Counted from the first letter of the stretch, positions 14,601 to 30,357 are shown. The stretch is DNA of 64,000 nucleotides from Bathymodiolus brooksi (GCA_963680875.1 OY804583.1:32725331-32789330); one strand, 5' to 3'. Made by a program: numbers and translations. Notes: a model not told the origin generated them from the sequence alone.

Positions 14601-17600
14601 GCAAAACAAACACACGGTTACACTTAAAAAACAAAGAACATGGGTCAAGCAAAACAAACACGGTTACACTTAAAAAACAAAGAACATGGGTGAAGCAAAG
14701 CAAAAACACGGTTACACTTAAAAAACAAAGAACATGATTCAAGCAAAACAAAAACACAGTCACACTTAAAAAACAAAGAACATGATTCAAGAAAAACAAA
14801 AACACGGTTACACTTAAAAAACAAAGAACATGGGTCAAGCAAAGCAAAAACATGGTTACACTTAAAAAACAAAGAGCATGGGTCAAGGAAAGCAAAAACA
14901 TGGTTACACTTAAAAAACAAGAACATAGGTCAAGCAAAGCAAAAACATGGTTACACCTAAAAAACAAAGAACATGGGTCAAGCAAAACAAAAACAACACG
15001 GTTACACTTAAAAATCAAAGAACATGGGTCAAGCAAAACAAACACACGGTTACACCTAAAAAACAAAGAACATGGGTCAAGCAAAACAAACACGGTTAAA
15101 CTTAAAAAACTAAGAACATGATTCAAGCAAAACAAAAACACGGTTACACTTAAAAATCAAAGAACATGAGTCAAGCAAAGCAAACACACGGTTACACTTA
15201 AAAAGCAAAGAACATGGGTCAAGCAAAACAAAAACACGGTTACACTTAAAAAACAAAAACATGGGTCAAGCAAAACAAACACACGGTTACACTTAAAAAA
15301 CAAAGAACATGATTCAAGCAAAGCAAAAACACGGTTACAGTTAAAAAACAAACAACATGGGTCAAGCAAAACAAACACTGTTACACTTTAAAAACAAAGA
15401 ACATGATTCAAGCAGAGCAAAAACAGGTTACAGTTAAAAAACAAAGAACATGGGTCAAGCAAAACAAACACACGGTTACACTTAAAAAACAAAGAACATG
15501 ATTCAAGCAAAAAAAACACACGGTTATACTTAAAAAACAAAGAACATGATTCAAGCAAACCAAAAACACGGTTACAGTTAAAAAACAAAGAACATGGGTC
15601 AAGCAAAACAAACAAACGGTAAAAGTTAAAAAAAACAAAGAACATGGGTCAAGCAAAACAAACACACGGTTACACTTAAAAAACAAAGAACATGGGTCAA
15701 GCAAAGCAAAAACACGGTTACAGTTAAAAAACAAACAACATGGGTCAAGCAAAATAAACACGGTTACACTTAAAAAACAATGAACATGATTCAAGCAAAA
15801 CAAACACATGGTTACACTTAAAAAACAAAGAACATGATTCAAGCAAAGCAAAAACACGGTTACAGTCAAAAAATAAACAACATGGGTCAAGCAAAGCAAA
15901 AACACGGTTACACCTAACAAAAACAAAGAACATGAGTCAAGCAAAGCAAAAACACGGTTACACTTAAAAAACAAAGAACATGATTCAAGGAAAACAAAAA
16001 CAGGGTTACACTTAAAAAGCAAAGAACATGGGTCAAGCAAAACAAAAACACGGTTACACTTAAAAAACAAAAACATGGGTCAAGCAAAACAAACACACGG
16101 TTACACTTAAAAAACAAAGAACATGATTCAAGCAAAGCAAAAACACGGTTACAGTTAAAAAACAAACAACATGGGTCAAGCAAAATAAACACGGTTACAC
16201 TTAAAAAACAAAGAACATGATTCAAGCAAAACAAACACATGGTTACATTTAAAAAACAAAGAACATGATTCAAGCAAAGCAAAAACACGGTTACAGTCAA
16301 AAAATAAACAACATGGGTCAAGCAAAGCAAAAACACGGTTACACCTAACAAAAACAAAGAACATGAGTCAAGCAAAGCAAAAACACGGTTACACTTAAAA
16401 AACAAAGAACATGATTCAAGGAAAACAAAAACAGGGTTACACTTAAAAAGCAAAGAACATGGGTCAAGCAAAACAAAAACACGGTTACACTTAAAAAACA
16501 AAAACATGGGTCAAGCAAAACAAACACACGGTTACACTTAAAAAACAAAGAACATGATTCAAGCAAAGCAAAAACACGGTTACAGTTAAAAAACAAAGAA
16601 CATGATTCAAGCAAAGCAAAAACACGGTTACAGTTAAAAAACAAACAACATGGGTCAAGCAAAACAAACACGGTTACACTTTAAAAACAAAGAACATGAT
16701 TCAAGCAGAGCAAAAACACGGTTACAGTTAAAAAACAAAGAACATGATTCAAGCAGAGCAAAAACACGGTTACAGTTAAAAAACAAAGAACATGGGTCAA
16801 GTAAAACAAACACACGGTTACACTAAAAAAACAAAGAACATGATTCAAGCAAAGCAAAAACACGGTTACAGTTAAAAAACAAACAACATGGGTGAAGCAA
16901 AACAAACACGGTTACACTTAGAAAACAAAGAACATGATTCAAGCAAAAGAAAAACACGGTTACACTTAAAAAGCAAAGAATATGGGTCAAGCAAAACAAA
17001 CACACGGTTACACTTAAAAAACAAAGAACATGATTCAAGCAAAACAAACACACGGTTACACTTACAAAACAAAGAACATGATTCAAGCAAAACAAACACA
17101 CGGTTACACTTACAAAACAAAGAACATGGGTCAAGCAAAGCAAAAACATGGTTACACTTACAAAACAAAGAACATGGGTCAAGCAAAACAAAAACAACAC
17201 TGTTACACTTAAAAATCAAAGAACATGGGTCAAGCAAAACAAACACACGGTTACACTTAAAAAACAAAGAACATGGGTCAAGCAAAACAAACACGGTTAC
17301 ACTTAAAAAACAAAGAACATGGGTGAAGCAAAGCAAAAACACGGTTACACTTAAAAAACAAAGAACATGATTCAAGCAAAACAAAAACACAGTCACACTT
17401 AAAAAACAAAGAACATGATTCAAGCAAAACAAAAACACGGTTACACTTAAAAAACAAAGAACATGGGTCAAGCAAAGCAAAAACATGGTTACACTTAAAA
17501 AACAAAGAACATGGGTCAAGGAAAGCAAAAACATGGTTACACTTAAAAAACAAGAACATAGGTCAAGCAAAGCAAAAACATGGTTACACTTAAAAAACAA

Positions 17601-20414
17601 AGAACATGGGTCAAGCAAAACAAAAACAACACGGTTACACTTAAAAATCAAAGAACATGGGTCAAGCAAAACAAACACACGGTTACACCTAAAAAACAAA
17701 GAACATGGGTCAAGCAAAACAAACACGGTTACACTTAAAAAACTAAGAACATGATTCAAGCAAAACAAAAACACGGTTACACTTAAAAATCAAAGAACAT
17801 GAGTCAAGCAAAGCAAACACACGGTTACACTTAAAAAGCAAAGAACATGGGTCAAGCAAAACAAAAACACGGTTACACTTAAAAAACAAAAACATGGGTC
17901 AAGCAAAACAAACACACGGTTACACTTAAAAAACAAAGAACATGATTCAAGCAAAGCAAAAACACGGTTACAGTTAAAAAACAAACAACATGGGTCAAGC
18001 AAAACAAACACTGTTACACTTTAAAAACAAAGAACATGATTCAAGCAGAGCAAAAACAGGTTACAGTTAAAAAACAAAGAACATGGGTCAAGCAAAACAA
18101 ACACACGGTTACACTTAAAAAACAAAGAACATGATTCAAGCAAAAAAAACACACGGTTATACTTAAAAAACAAAGAACATGATTCAAGCAAACCAAAAAC
18201 ACGGTTACAGTTAAAAAACAAAGAACATGGGTCAAGCAAAACAAACAAACGGTAACAGTTAAAAAAAACAAAGAACATGGGTCAAGCAAAACAAACACAC
18301 GGTTACACTTAAAAAACAAAGAACATGGGTCAAGCAAAGCAAAAACACGGTTACAGTTAAAAAACAAACAACATGGGTCAAGCAAAATAAACACGGTTAC
18401 ACTTAAAAAACAAAGAACATGATTCAAGCAAAACAAACACATGGTTACACTTAAAAAACAAAGAACATGATTCAAGCAAAGCAAAAACACGGTTACAGTC
18501 AAAAAATAAACAACATGGGTCAAGCAAAGCAAAAACACGGTTACACCTAACAAAAACAAAGAACATGAGTCAAGCATAGCAAAAACACGGTTACACTTAA
18601 AAAACAAAGAACATGATTCAAGGAAAACAAAAACAGGGTTACACTTAAAAAGCAAAGAACATGGGTCAAGCAAAACAAAAACACGGTTACACTTAAAAAA
18701 CAAAAACATGGGTCAAGCAAAACAAACACACGGTTACACTTAAAAAACAAAGAACATGATTCAAGCAAAGCAAAAACACGGTTACAGTTAAAAAACAAAG
18801 AACATGATTCAAGCAAAGCAAAAACACGGTTACAGTTAAAAAACAAACAACATGGGTCAAGCAAAACAAACACGGTTACACTTTAAAAACAAAGAACATG
18901 ATTCAAGCAGAGCAAAAACACGGTTACAGTTAAAAAACAAAGAACATGATTCAAGCAGAGCAAAAACACGGTTACAGTTAAAAAACAAAGAACATGGGTC
19001 AAGCAAAACAAACACACGGTTACACTTAAAAAACAAAGAACATGATTCAAGCAAAAAAAACACACGGTTATACTTAAAAAACAAAGAACATGATTCAAAC
19101 AAACCAAAAACACGGTTACAGTTAAAAAACAAAGAACATGGGTCAAGCAAAACAAACAAACGATAACAGTTAAAAAAACAAAGAACATGGGTCAAGCAAA
19201 ACAAACACACGGTTACACTTCAAAAACAAAGAACATGGGTCAAGCAAAACAAACACACGGTTACACTAAAAAAACAAAGAACATGATTCAAGCAAAGCAA
19301 AAACACGGTTACACTTAAAAAACAAAGAACATGGGTCAAGCAAAGCAAAAACACGGTTACACTTAAAAAACAAAGAACATGGGTCAAGCAAAACAAAAAC
19401 ACGGTTACACTTAAAAAACAAAGAACATGATTCAAGCAAAACAAAAACATGGTTACACTTAAAAAACAAAGAACATGGGTCAAGCAAAACAAAAACACGG
19501 TTTCACTTAAAAAAGAAAGAACATGGGTCAAGCAAAACAAACACACGGTTACACTTATGAAACAAAGAACATGATTCAAGCAAAGCAAAAAGACGGTTAG
19601 ACTTAAAAAACAAAGGACATGATTCAAGCAAAACAAAAACATGGTCACACTTAAAAAACAAAGAACATGGGTCAAGCAAAACAAAAACACGGTTACACTT
19701 AAAAAACAAAGAACATGGGTCAAGCAAAACAAAAACAAGGTTACACTTAAAAAACAAAGAACATGATTCAAGGAAAACAAAAACATGGTTACACTTATAA
19801 AACAAAGAACATGATTCAAGCAAAACAAAAACACGGTTACACCTAAAAGACAAAGAACATGGGTCAAGCAAAACAAAAACATGGTTACACTTAAAAAACA
19901 AAGAACATGGGCCAAGCAAAACTTAAACAAGGTTACACTTAAAAAACAAAGAGCATGGGTCAAGCAAAACAAAAACACGGTTTCACTTAAAAAAGAAAGA
20001 ACATGGGTCAAGCAAAGCAAACACACGGTTACACTTAAAAATCAAAGAACAAGATTCAAGTAACACAAAAACACGGTTACACTTAAAAAACATGGGTCAA
20101 GCAAAACAAACACACGGTTACACTTAAAAAACAAAGAACATGGGTCAAGCAAAACAAAAACAAGGTTACACTTAAAAAACAAAGAACATGATTCAAGGAA
20201 AACAAAAACACGGTTACACTTAAAAATCAAAGAACAAGATTCAAGTAACACAAAAACACGGTTACACTTAAAAAACATGGGTCAAGCAAAACAAACACGC
20301 GGCTACACTTAACAAACAAAGAAGATGATTCAAGCAAAACAAACTCACGGTTACACTTAAAAAACAAAGAAGATGATTCAATCAAAACAAACTCACGGTT
20401 ACACTTAAAAAACA
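10518..20414. repeat. 9.9-kb satellite super-block, copy 1
   Basis: This copy matches 20,415-30,357 in the order of all its variant monomers. Equivalent positions are 9,897 bp apart up to about 12.5 kb and 9,942 bp apart after it, so the copies differ by one inserted or lost monomer of about 45 bp near 12,530. Inside each copy are shorter higher-order repeats of about 2.15 and 2.63 kb (for example 13003, 15157, 17790) and a nine-monomer, 431-bp repeat (15745 and 16176). Confidence 0.88.
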
Positions 20415-23400
20415 AAGAACATGGGTCAAGTAAAACAAACACACGGTTACACTTAAAAAGCAAAGAACATGGGTCAAGCAAAACAAAAACACGGTTACAC
20501 TTAAAAAAAAAAGAACATGAGTCAAGCAAAGCAAAAACACGGTTACACTTAAAAAGCAAAGAACATGATTCAAGCAAAGCAAAAACACGGCTACACTTAA
20601 AAAACAAAAACATGGGTCAACCAAAACAAACACACGGTTACACTTAAAAAACAAAGAACATGATTCAAGCAAAACAAAAACACGGTTACACTTAAAAAGC
20701 AAAGAACATGATTCAAGCAAACCAAAAACACGGTTACAGTTAAAAAACAAAGAACATGGGTCAAGCAAAACAAAAACACGGTTACAGTAAAAAAACAAAG
20801 AACATGGGTCAAGCAAAGCAAAAACACGGTTACACTTAAAAAACAAAGAACATGGGTCAAGCAAAACAAACACATGGTTACACTTAAAAAACAAAGAACA
20901 TGATTCAAGCAAAACAAAAACACGGTTACACTTAAAAAACAAAGAACATGGGTCAAGAAAAACAAACACACAGTTACACTTAAAAAACAAAAACATGGGT
21001 CAAGCAAAACAAACACACGGTTACAGTTAAAAACAAAGAACATGATTCAAGCAAAACAAAAACACGGTTACACTTAAAAAACAAAGAACATGGGTCAAGC
21101 AAAACAAACACACGGTTACACTTAAAAAACAAAGAACATGAGTCAAGCAAAGCAAAAACACGGTTACACTTAAAAAACAAAGAACATGATTCAAGCAAAA
21201 CAAAAACACGTTACACTTAAAAAACAAAGAACATGGGTCAAGCAAAACAAACACACGGTTACACTTAAAAAACAAAAACATGGGTCAAGCAAAAAAAACA
21301 CACGGTTACACTTAAAAAACAAAGAACATGATTCAAGCAAAGCAAAAACACGGTTACAGTAAAAAAACAAAGAACATGGGTCAAGCAAAACAAACACACG
21401 GTTACACTTAAAAAGCAAAGAACATGGGTCAAGCAAAACAAAAACACGGTTACACTTAAAAAACAAAGAACATGAGTCAAGCAAAACAAAAACACGGTTA
21501 CACTTAAAAAGCAAAGAACATGATTCAAGCAAAGCAAAAACACGGTTACAGTTAAAAAACAAACAACATGGGTCGAGAAAAACAAACACGGTTACACTTA
21601 AAAAACAAAGAACATGATTCAAGCAAAGCAAAAACACGGTTACACTTAAAAAACAAAGAACATGATTCAAGCAAAGCAAAAACACGGTTACAGTTAAAAA
21701 ACAAACAACATGGGTCAAGCAAAAGAAACATGGTTACACTTAAAAAACAAAGAACATGATTCAAGCAGAGCAAAAACACGGTTACAGTTAAAAAACAAGA
21801 ACATGGGTCAAGCAAAACAAACACACGGTTACACTTAAAAAGCAAAGAACATGATTCAAGCAAACCAAAAACACGGTTACAGTTAAAAAACAAAGAACAT
21901 GATTCAAGCAAAACAAAAACACGGTTACAGTTAAAAAACAAAGAACATGGGTCAAGTAAAACAAACACACGGTTACACTAAAAAAACAAAGAACATGATT
22001 CAAGCAAAGCAAAAACACGGTTACAGTTAAAAAACAAACAACATGGGTGAAGAAAAACAAACACGGTTACACTTAGAAAACAAAGAACATGATTCAAGCA
22101 AAAGAAAAACACGGTTACACTCAAAAAGCAAAGAATATGGGTCAAGCAAAACAAACACACGGTTACACTTAAAAAACAAAGAACATGATTCAAGCAAAAC
22201 AAACACACGGTTACACTTACAAAACAAAGAACATGATTCAAGCAAAACAAACACACGGTTACACTTACAAAACAAAGAACATGGGTCAAGCAAAGCAAAA
22301 ACATGGTTACACTTACAAAACAAAGAACATGGGTCAAGCAAAACAAAAACAACACTGTTACACTTAAAAATCAAAGAACATGGGTCAAGCAAAACAAACA
22401 CACGGTTACGCTTAAAAAACAAAGAACATGGGTCAAGCAAAACAAACACGGTTACACTTAAAAAACAAAGAACATGGGTGAAGCAAAGCAAAAACACGGT
22501 TACACTTAAAAAACAAAGAACATGATTCAAGCAAAACAAAAACACAGTCACACTTAAAAAACAAAGAACATGATTCAAGCAAAACAAAAACACGGTTACA
22601 CTTAAAAAACAAAGAACATGGGTCAAGCAAAGCAAAAACATGGTTACACTTAAAAAACAAAGAGCATGGGTCAAGGAAAGCAAAAACATGGTTACACTTA
22701 AAAAACAAAGAACATAGGTCAAGCAAAGCAAAAACATGGTTACACTTAAAAAACAAAGAACATGGGTCAAGCAAAACAAAAACAACACGGTTACACTTAA
22801 AAATCAAAGAACATGGGTCAAGCAAAACAAACACACGGTTACACCTAAAAAACAAAGAACATGGGTCAAGCAAAACAAACACGGTTACACTTAAAAAACT
22901 AAGAACATGATTCAAGCAAAACAAAAACACGGTTACACTTAAAAATCAAAGAACATGAGTCAAGCAAAGCAAACACACGGCTACACTTAAAAAGCAAAGA
23001 ACATGGGTCAAGCAAAACAAAAACACGGTTACACTTAAAAAACAAAAACATGGGTCAAGCAAAACAAACACACGGTTACACTTAAAAAACAAAGAACATG
23101 ATTCAAGCAAAGCAAAAACACGGTTACAGTTAAAAAACAAACAACATGGGTCAAGCAAAACAAACACTGTTACACTTTAAAAACAAAGAACATGATTCAA
23201 GCAAAACAAACACACGGTTACACTTAAAAAACAAAGAACATGATTCAAGCGAAAAAAACACACGGTTATACTTAAAAAACAAAGAACATGATTCAAGCAA
23301 ACCAAAAACACGGTTACAGTTAAAAAACAAAGAACATGGGTCAAGCAAAACAAACAAACGGTAACAGTTAAAAAAACAAAGAACATGGGTCAAGCAAAAC

Positions 23401-26400
23401 AAACACACGGTTACACTTAAAAAACAAAGAACATGGGTCAAGCAAAGCAAAAACACGGTTACAGTTAAAAAACAAACAACATGGGTCAAGCAAAATAAAC
23501 ACGGTTACACTTAAAAAACAAAGAACATGATTCAAGCAAAACAAACACATGGTTACACTTAAAAAACAAAGAACATGATTCAAGCAAAGCAAAAACACGG
23601 TTACAGTCAAAAAATAAACAACATGGGTCAAGCAAAGCAAAAACACGGTTACACCTAACAAAAACAAAGAACATGAGTCAAGCAAAGCAAAAACACGGTT
23701 ACACTTAAAAAACAAAGAACATGATTCAAGGAAAACAAAAACAGGGTTACACTTAAAAAGCAAAGAACATGATTCAAGCAAAACAAAAACACGGTTACAC
23801 TTAAAAAACAAAAACATGGGTCAAGCAAAACAAACACACGGTTACACTTAAAAAACAAAGAACATGATTCAAGCAAAGCAAAAACACGGTTACAGTTAAA
23901 AAACAAAGAACATGATTCAAGCAAAGCAAAAACACGGTTACAGTTAAAAAACAAACAACATGGGTCAAGCAAAACAAACACGGTTACACTTTAAAAACAA
24001 AGAACATGATTCAAGCAGAGCAAAAACACGGTTACAGTTAAAAAACAAAGAACATGATTCAAGCAGAGCAAAAACACGGTTACAGTTAAAAAACAAAGAA
24101 CATGGGTCAAGTAAAACAAACACACGGTTACACTAAAAAAACAAAGAACATGATTCAAGCAAAGCAAAAACACGGTTACAGTTAAAAAACAAACAACATG
24201 GGTGAAGCAAAACAAACACGGTTACACTTAGAAAACAAAGAACATGATTCAAGCAAAAGAAAAACACGGTTACACTTAAAAAGCAAAGAATATGGGTCAA
24301 GCAAAACAAACACACGGTTACACTTAAAAAACAAAGAACATGATTCAAGCAAAACAAACACACGGTTACACTTACAAAACAAAGAACATGATTCAAGCAA
24401 AACAAACACACGGTTACACTTACAAAACAAAGAACATGGGTCAAGCAAAGCAAAAACATGGTTACACTTACAAAACAAAGAACATGGGTCAAGCAAAACA
24501 AAAACAACACTTTTACACTTAAAAATCAAAGAACATGGGTCAAGAAAAACAAACACACGGTTACACTTAAAAAACAAAGAACATGGGTCAAGCAAAACAA
24601 ACACGGTTACACTTAAAAAACAAAGAACATGGGTGAAGCAAAGCAAAAACACGGTTACACTTAAAAAACAAAGAACATGATTCAAGCAAAACAAAAACAC
24701 AGTCACACTTAAAAAACAAAGAACATGATTCAAGAAAAACAAAAACACGGTTACACTTAAAAAACAAAGAACATGGGTCAAGCAAAGCAAAAACATGGTT
24801 ACACTTAAAAAACAAAGAGCATGGGTCAAGGAAAGCAAAAACATGGTTACACTTAAAAAACAAGAACATAGGTCAAGCAAAGCAAAAACATGGTTACACT
24901 TAAAAAACAAAGAACATGGGTCAAGCAAAACAAAAACAACACGGTTACACTTAAAAATCAAAGAACATGGGTCAAGCAAAACAAACACACGGTTACACCT
25001 AAAAAACAAAGAACATGGGTCAAGCAAAACAAACACGGTTAAACTTAAAAAACTAAGAACATGATTCAAGCAAAACAAAAACACGGTTACACTTAAAAAT
25101 CAAAGAACATGAGTCAAGCAAAGCAAACACACGGTTACACTTAAAAAGCAAAGAACATGGGTCAAGCAAAACAAAAACACGGTTACACTTAAAAAACAAA
25201 AACATGGGTCAAGCAAAACAAACACACGGTTACACTTAAAAAACAAAGAACATGATTCAAGCAAAGCAAAAACACGGTTACAGTTAAAAAACAAACAACA
25301 TGGGTCAAGCAAAACAAACACTGTTACACTTTAAAAACAAAGAACATGATTCAAGCAGAGCAAAAACAGGTTACAGTTAAAAAACAAAGAACATGGGTCA
25401 AGCAAAACAAACACACGGTTACACTTAAAAAACAAAGAACATGATTCAAGCAAAAAAAACACACGGTTATACTTAAAAAACAAAGAACATGATTCAAGCA
25501 AACCAAAAACACGGTTACAGTTAAAAAACAAAGAACATGGGTCAAGCAAAACAAACAAACGGTAAAAGTTAAAAAAACAAAGAACATGGGTCAAGCAAAA
25601 CAAACACACGGTTACACTTAAAAAACAAAGAACATGGGTCAAGCAAAGCAAAAACACGGTTACAGTTAAAAAACAAACAACATGGGTCAAGCAAAATAAA
25701 CACGGTTACACTTAAAAAACAATGAACATGATTCAAGCAAAACAAACACATGGTTACACTTAAAAAACAAAGAACATGATTCAAGCAAAGCAAAAACACG
25801 GTTACAGTCAAAAAATAAACAACATGGGTCAAGCAAAGCAAAAACACGGTTACACCTAACAAAAACAAAGAACATGAGTCAAGCAAAGCAAAAACACGGT
25901 TACACTTAAAAAACAAAGAACATGATTCAAGGAAAACAAAAACAGGGTTACACTTAAAAAGCAAAGAACATGGGTCAAGCAAAACAAAAACACGGTTACA
26001 CTTAAAAAACAAAAACATGGGTCAAGCAAAACAAACACACGGTTACACTTAAAAAACAAAGAACATGATTCAAGCAAAGCAAAAACACGGTTACAGTTAA
26101 AAAACAAACAACATGGGTCAAGCAAAATAAACACGGTTACACTTAAAAAACAAAGAACATGATTCAAGCAAAACAAACACATGGTTACACTTAAAAAACA
26201 AAGAACATGATTCAAGCAAAGCAAAAACACGGTTACAGTCAAAAAATAAACAACATGGGTCAAGCAAAGCAAAAACACGGTTACACCTAACAAAAACAAA
26301 GAACATGAGTCAAGCAAAGCAAAAACACGGTTACACTTAAAAAACAAAGAACATGATTCAAGGAAAACAAAAACAGGGTTACACTTAAAAAGCAAAGAAC

Positions 26401-29400
26401 ATGGGTCAAGCAAAACAAAAACACGGTTACACTTAAAAAACAAAAACATGGGTCAAGCAAAACAAACACACGGTTACACTTAAAAAACAAAGAACATGAT
26501 TCAAGCAAAGCAAAAACACGGTTACAGTTAAAAAACAAAGAACATGATTCAAGCAAAGCAAAAACACGGTTACAGTTAAAAAACAAACAACATGGGTCAA
26601 GCAAAACAAACACGGTTACACTTTAAAAACAAAGAACATGATTCAAGCAGAGCAAAAACACGGTTACAGTTAAAAAACAAAGAACATGATTCAAGCAGAG
26701 CAAAAACACGGTTACAGTTAAAAAACAAAGAACATGGGTCAAGTAAAACAAACACACGGTTACACTAAAAAAACAAAGAACATGATTCAAGCAAAGCAAA
26801 AACACGGTTACAGTTAAAAAACAAACAACATGGGTGAAGCAAAACAAACACGGTTACACTTAGAAAACAAAGAACATGATTCAAGCAAAAGTAAAACACG
26901 GTTACACTTAAAAAGCAAAGAATATGGGTCAAGCAAAACAAACACACGGTTACACTTAAAAAACAAAGAACATGATTCAAGCAAAACAAACACACGGTTA
27001 CACTTACAAAACAAAGAACATGATTCAAGCAAAACAAACACACGGTTACACTTACAAAACAAAGAACATGGGTCAAGCAAAGCAAAAACATGGTTACACT
27101 TACAAAACAAAGAACATGGGTCAAGCAAAACAAAAACAACACTGTTACACTTAAAAATCAAAGAACATGGGTCAAGCAAAACAAACACACGGTTACACTT
27201 AAAAAACAAAGAACATGGGTCAAGCAAAACAAACACGGTTACACTTAAAAAACAAAGAACATGGGTGAAGCAAAGCAAAAACACGGTTACACTTAAAAAA
27301 CAAAGAACATGATTCAAGCAAAACAAAAACACAGTCACACTTAAAAAACAAAGAACATGATTCAAGCAAAACAAAAACACGGTTACACTTAAAAAACAAA
27401 GAACATGGGTCAAGCAAAGCAAAAACATGGTTACACTTAAAAAACAAAGAGCATGGGTCAAGGAAAGCAAAAACATGGTTACACTTAAAAAACAAGAACA
27501 TAGGTCAAGCAAAGCAAAAACATGGTTACACTTAAAAAACAAAGAACATGGGTCAAGCAAAACAAAAACAACACGGTTACACTTAAAAATCAAAGAACAT
27601 GGGTCAAGCAAAACAAACACACGGTTACACCTAAAAAACAAAGAACATGGGTCAAGCAAAACAAACACGGTTACACTTAAAAAACTAAGAACATGATTCA
27701 AGCAAAACAAAAACACGGTTACACTTAAAAATCAAAGAACATGAGTCAAGCAAAGCAAACACACGGTTACACTTAAAAAGCAAAGAACATGGGTCAAGCA
27801 AAACAAAAACACGGTTACACTTAAAAAACAAAAACATGGGTCAAGCAAAACAAACACACGGTTACACTTAAAAAACAAAGAACATGATTCAAGCAAAGCA
27901 AAAACACGGTTACAGTTAAAAAACAAACAACATGGGTCAAGCAAAACAAACACTGTTACACTTTAAAAACAAAGAACATGATTCAAGCAGAGCAAAAACA
28001 GGTTACAGTTAAAAAACAAAGAACATGGGTCAAGCAAAACAAACACACGGTTACACTTAAAAAACAAAGAACATGATTCAAGCAAAAAAAACACACGGTT
28101 ATACTTAAAAAACAAAGAACATGATTCAAGCAAACCAAAAACACGGTTACAGTTAAAAAACAAAGAACATGGGTCAAGCAAAACAAACAAACGGTAACAG
28201 TTAAAAAAAACAAAGAACATGGGTCAAGCAAAACAAACACACGGTTACACTTAAAAAACAAAGAACATGGGTCAAGCAAAGCAAAAACACGGTTACAGTT
28301 AAAAAACAAACAACATGGGTCAAGCAAAATAAACACGGTTACACTTAAAAAACAAAGAACATGATTCAAGCAAAACAAACACATGGTTACACTTAAAAAA
28401 CAAAGAACATGATTCAAGCAAAGCAAAAACACGGTTACAGTCAAAAAATAAACAACATGGGTCAAGCAAAGCAAAAACACGGTTACACCTAACAAAAACA
28501 AAGAACATGAGTCAAGCATAGCAAAAACACGGTTACACTTAAAAAACAAAGAACATGATTCAAGGAAAACAAAAACAGGGTTACACTTAAAAAGCAAAGA
28601 ACATGGGTCAAGCAAAACAAAAACACGGTTACACTTAAAAAACAAAAACATGGGTCAAGCAAAACAAACACACGGTTACACTTAAAAAACAAAGAACATG
28701 ATTCAAGCAAAGCAAAAACACGGTTACAGTTAAAAAACAAAGAACATGATTCAAGCAAAGCAAAAACACGGTTACAGTTAAAAAACAAACAACATGGGTC
28801 AAGCAAAACAAACACGGTTACACTTTAAAAACAAAGAACATGATTCAAGCAGAGCAAAAACACGGTTACAGTTAAAAAACAAAGAACATGATTCAAGCAG
28901 AGCAAAAACACGGTTACAGTTAAAAAACAAAGAACATGGGTCAAGCAAAACAAACACACGGTTACACTTAAAAAGCAAAGAACATGATTCAAGCAAAAAA
29001 AACACACGGTTATACTTAAAAAACAAAGAACATGATTCAAACAAACCAAAAACACGGTTACAGTTAAAAAACAAAGAACATGGGTCAAGCAAAACAAACA
29101 AACGATAACAGTTAAAAAAACAAAGAACATGGGTCAAGCAAAACAAACACACGGTTACACTTCAAAAACAAAGAACATGGGTCAAGCAAAACAAACACAC
29201 GGTTACACTAAAAAAACAAAGAACATGATTCAAGCAAAGCAAAAACACGGTTACACTTAAAAAACAAAGAACATGGGTCAAGCAAAGCAAAAACACGGTT
29301 ACACTTAAAAAACAAAGAACATGGGTCAAGCAAAACAAAAACACGGTTACACTTAAAAAACAAAGAACATGATTCAAGCAAAACAAAAACATGGTTACAC

Positions 29401-30357
29401 TTAAAAAACAAAGAACATGGGTCAAGCAAAACAAAAACACGGTTTCACTTAAAAAAGAAAGAACATGGGTCAAGCAAAACAAACACACGGTTACACTTAT
29501 GAAACAAAGAACATGATTCAAGCAAAGCAAAAAGACGGTTAGACTTAAAAAACAAAGGACATGATTCAAGCAAAACAAAAACATGGTCACACTTAAAAAA
29601 CAAAGAACATGGGTCAAGCAAAACAAAAACACGGTTACACTTAAAAAACAAAGAACATGGGTCAAGCAAAACAAAAACAAGGTTACACTTAAAAAACAAA
29701 GAACATGATTCAAGGAAAACAAAAACATGGTTACACTTATAAAACAAAGAACATGATTCAAGCAAAACAAAAACACGGTTACACCTAAAAGACAAAGAAC
29801 ATGGGTCAAGCAAAACAAAAACATGGTTACACTTAAAAAACAAAGAACATGGGCCAAGCAAAACTTAAACAAGGTTACACTTAAAAAACAAAGAGCATGG
29901 GTCAAGCAAAACAAAAACACGGTTTCACTTAAAAAAGAAAGAACATGGGTCAAGCAAAACAAACACACGGTTACACTTAAAAATCAAAGAACAAGATTCA
30001 AGTAACACAAAAACACGGTTACACTTAAAAAACATGGGTCAAGCAAAACAAACACACGGTTACACTTAAAAAACAAAGAACATGGGTCAAGCAAAACAAA
30101 AACAAGGTTACACTTAAAAAACAAAGAACATGATTCAAGGAAAACAAAAACACGGTTACACTTAAAAATCAAAGAACAAGATTCAAGTAACACAAAAACA
30201 CGGTTACACTTAAAAAACATGGGTCAAGCAAAACAAACACGCGGCTACACTTAACAAACAAAGAAGATGATTCAAGCAAAACAAACTCACGGTTACACTT
30301 AAAAAACAAAGAAGATGATTCAATCAAAACAAACTCACGGTTACACTTAAAAAACAA
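20415..30357. repeat. 9.9-kb satellite super-block, copy 2
   Basis: Head-to-tail second copy of 10,518-20,414. The junction near 20,415 shows as a switch from monomers with tcacggttac and gaagatgattc to the pattern found at 10,518. Sporadic single-base differences (for example aaaagaaaaac at about 16,945 against aaaagtaaaac at about 26,887) argue for a real, recent duplication, although an assembly artefact cannot be excluded from sequence alone. Confidence 0.88.
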
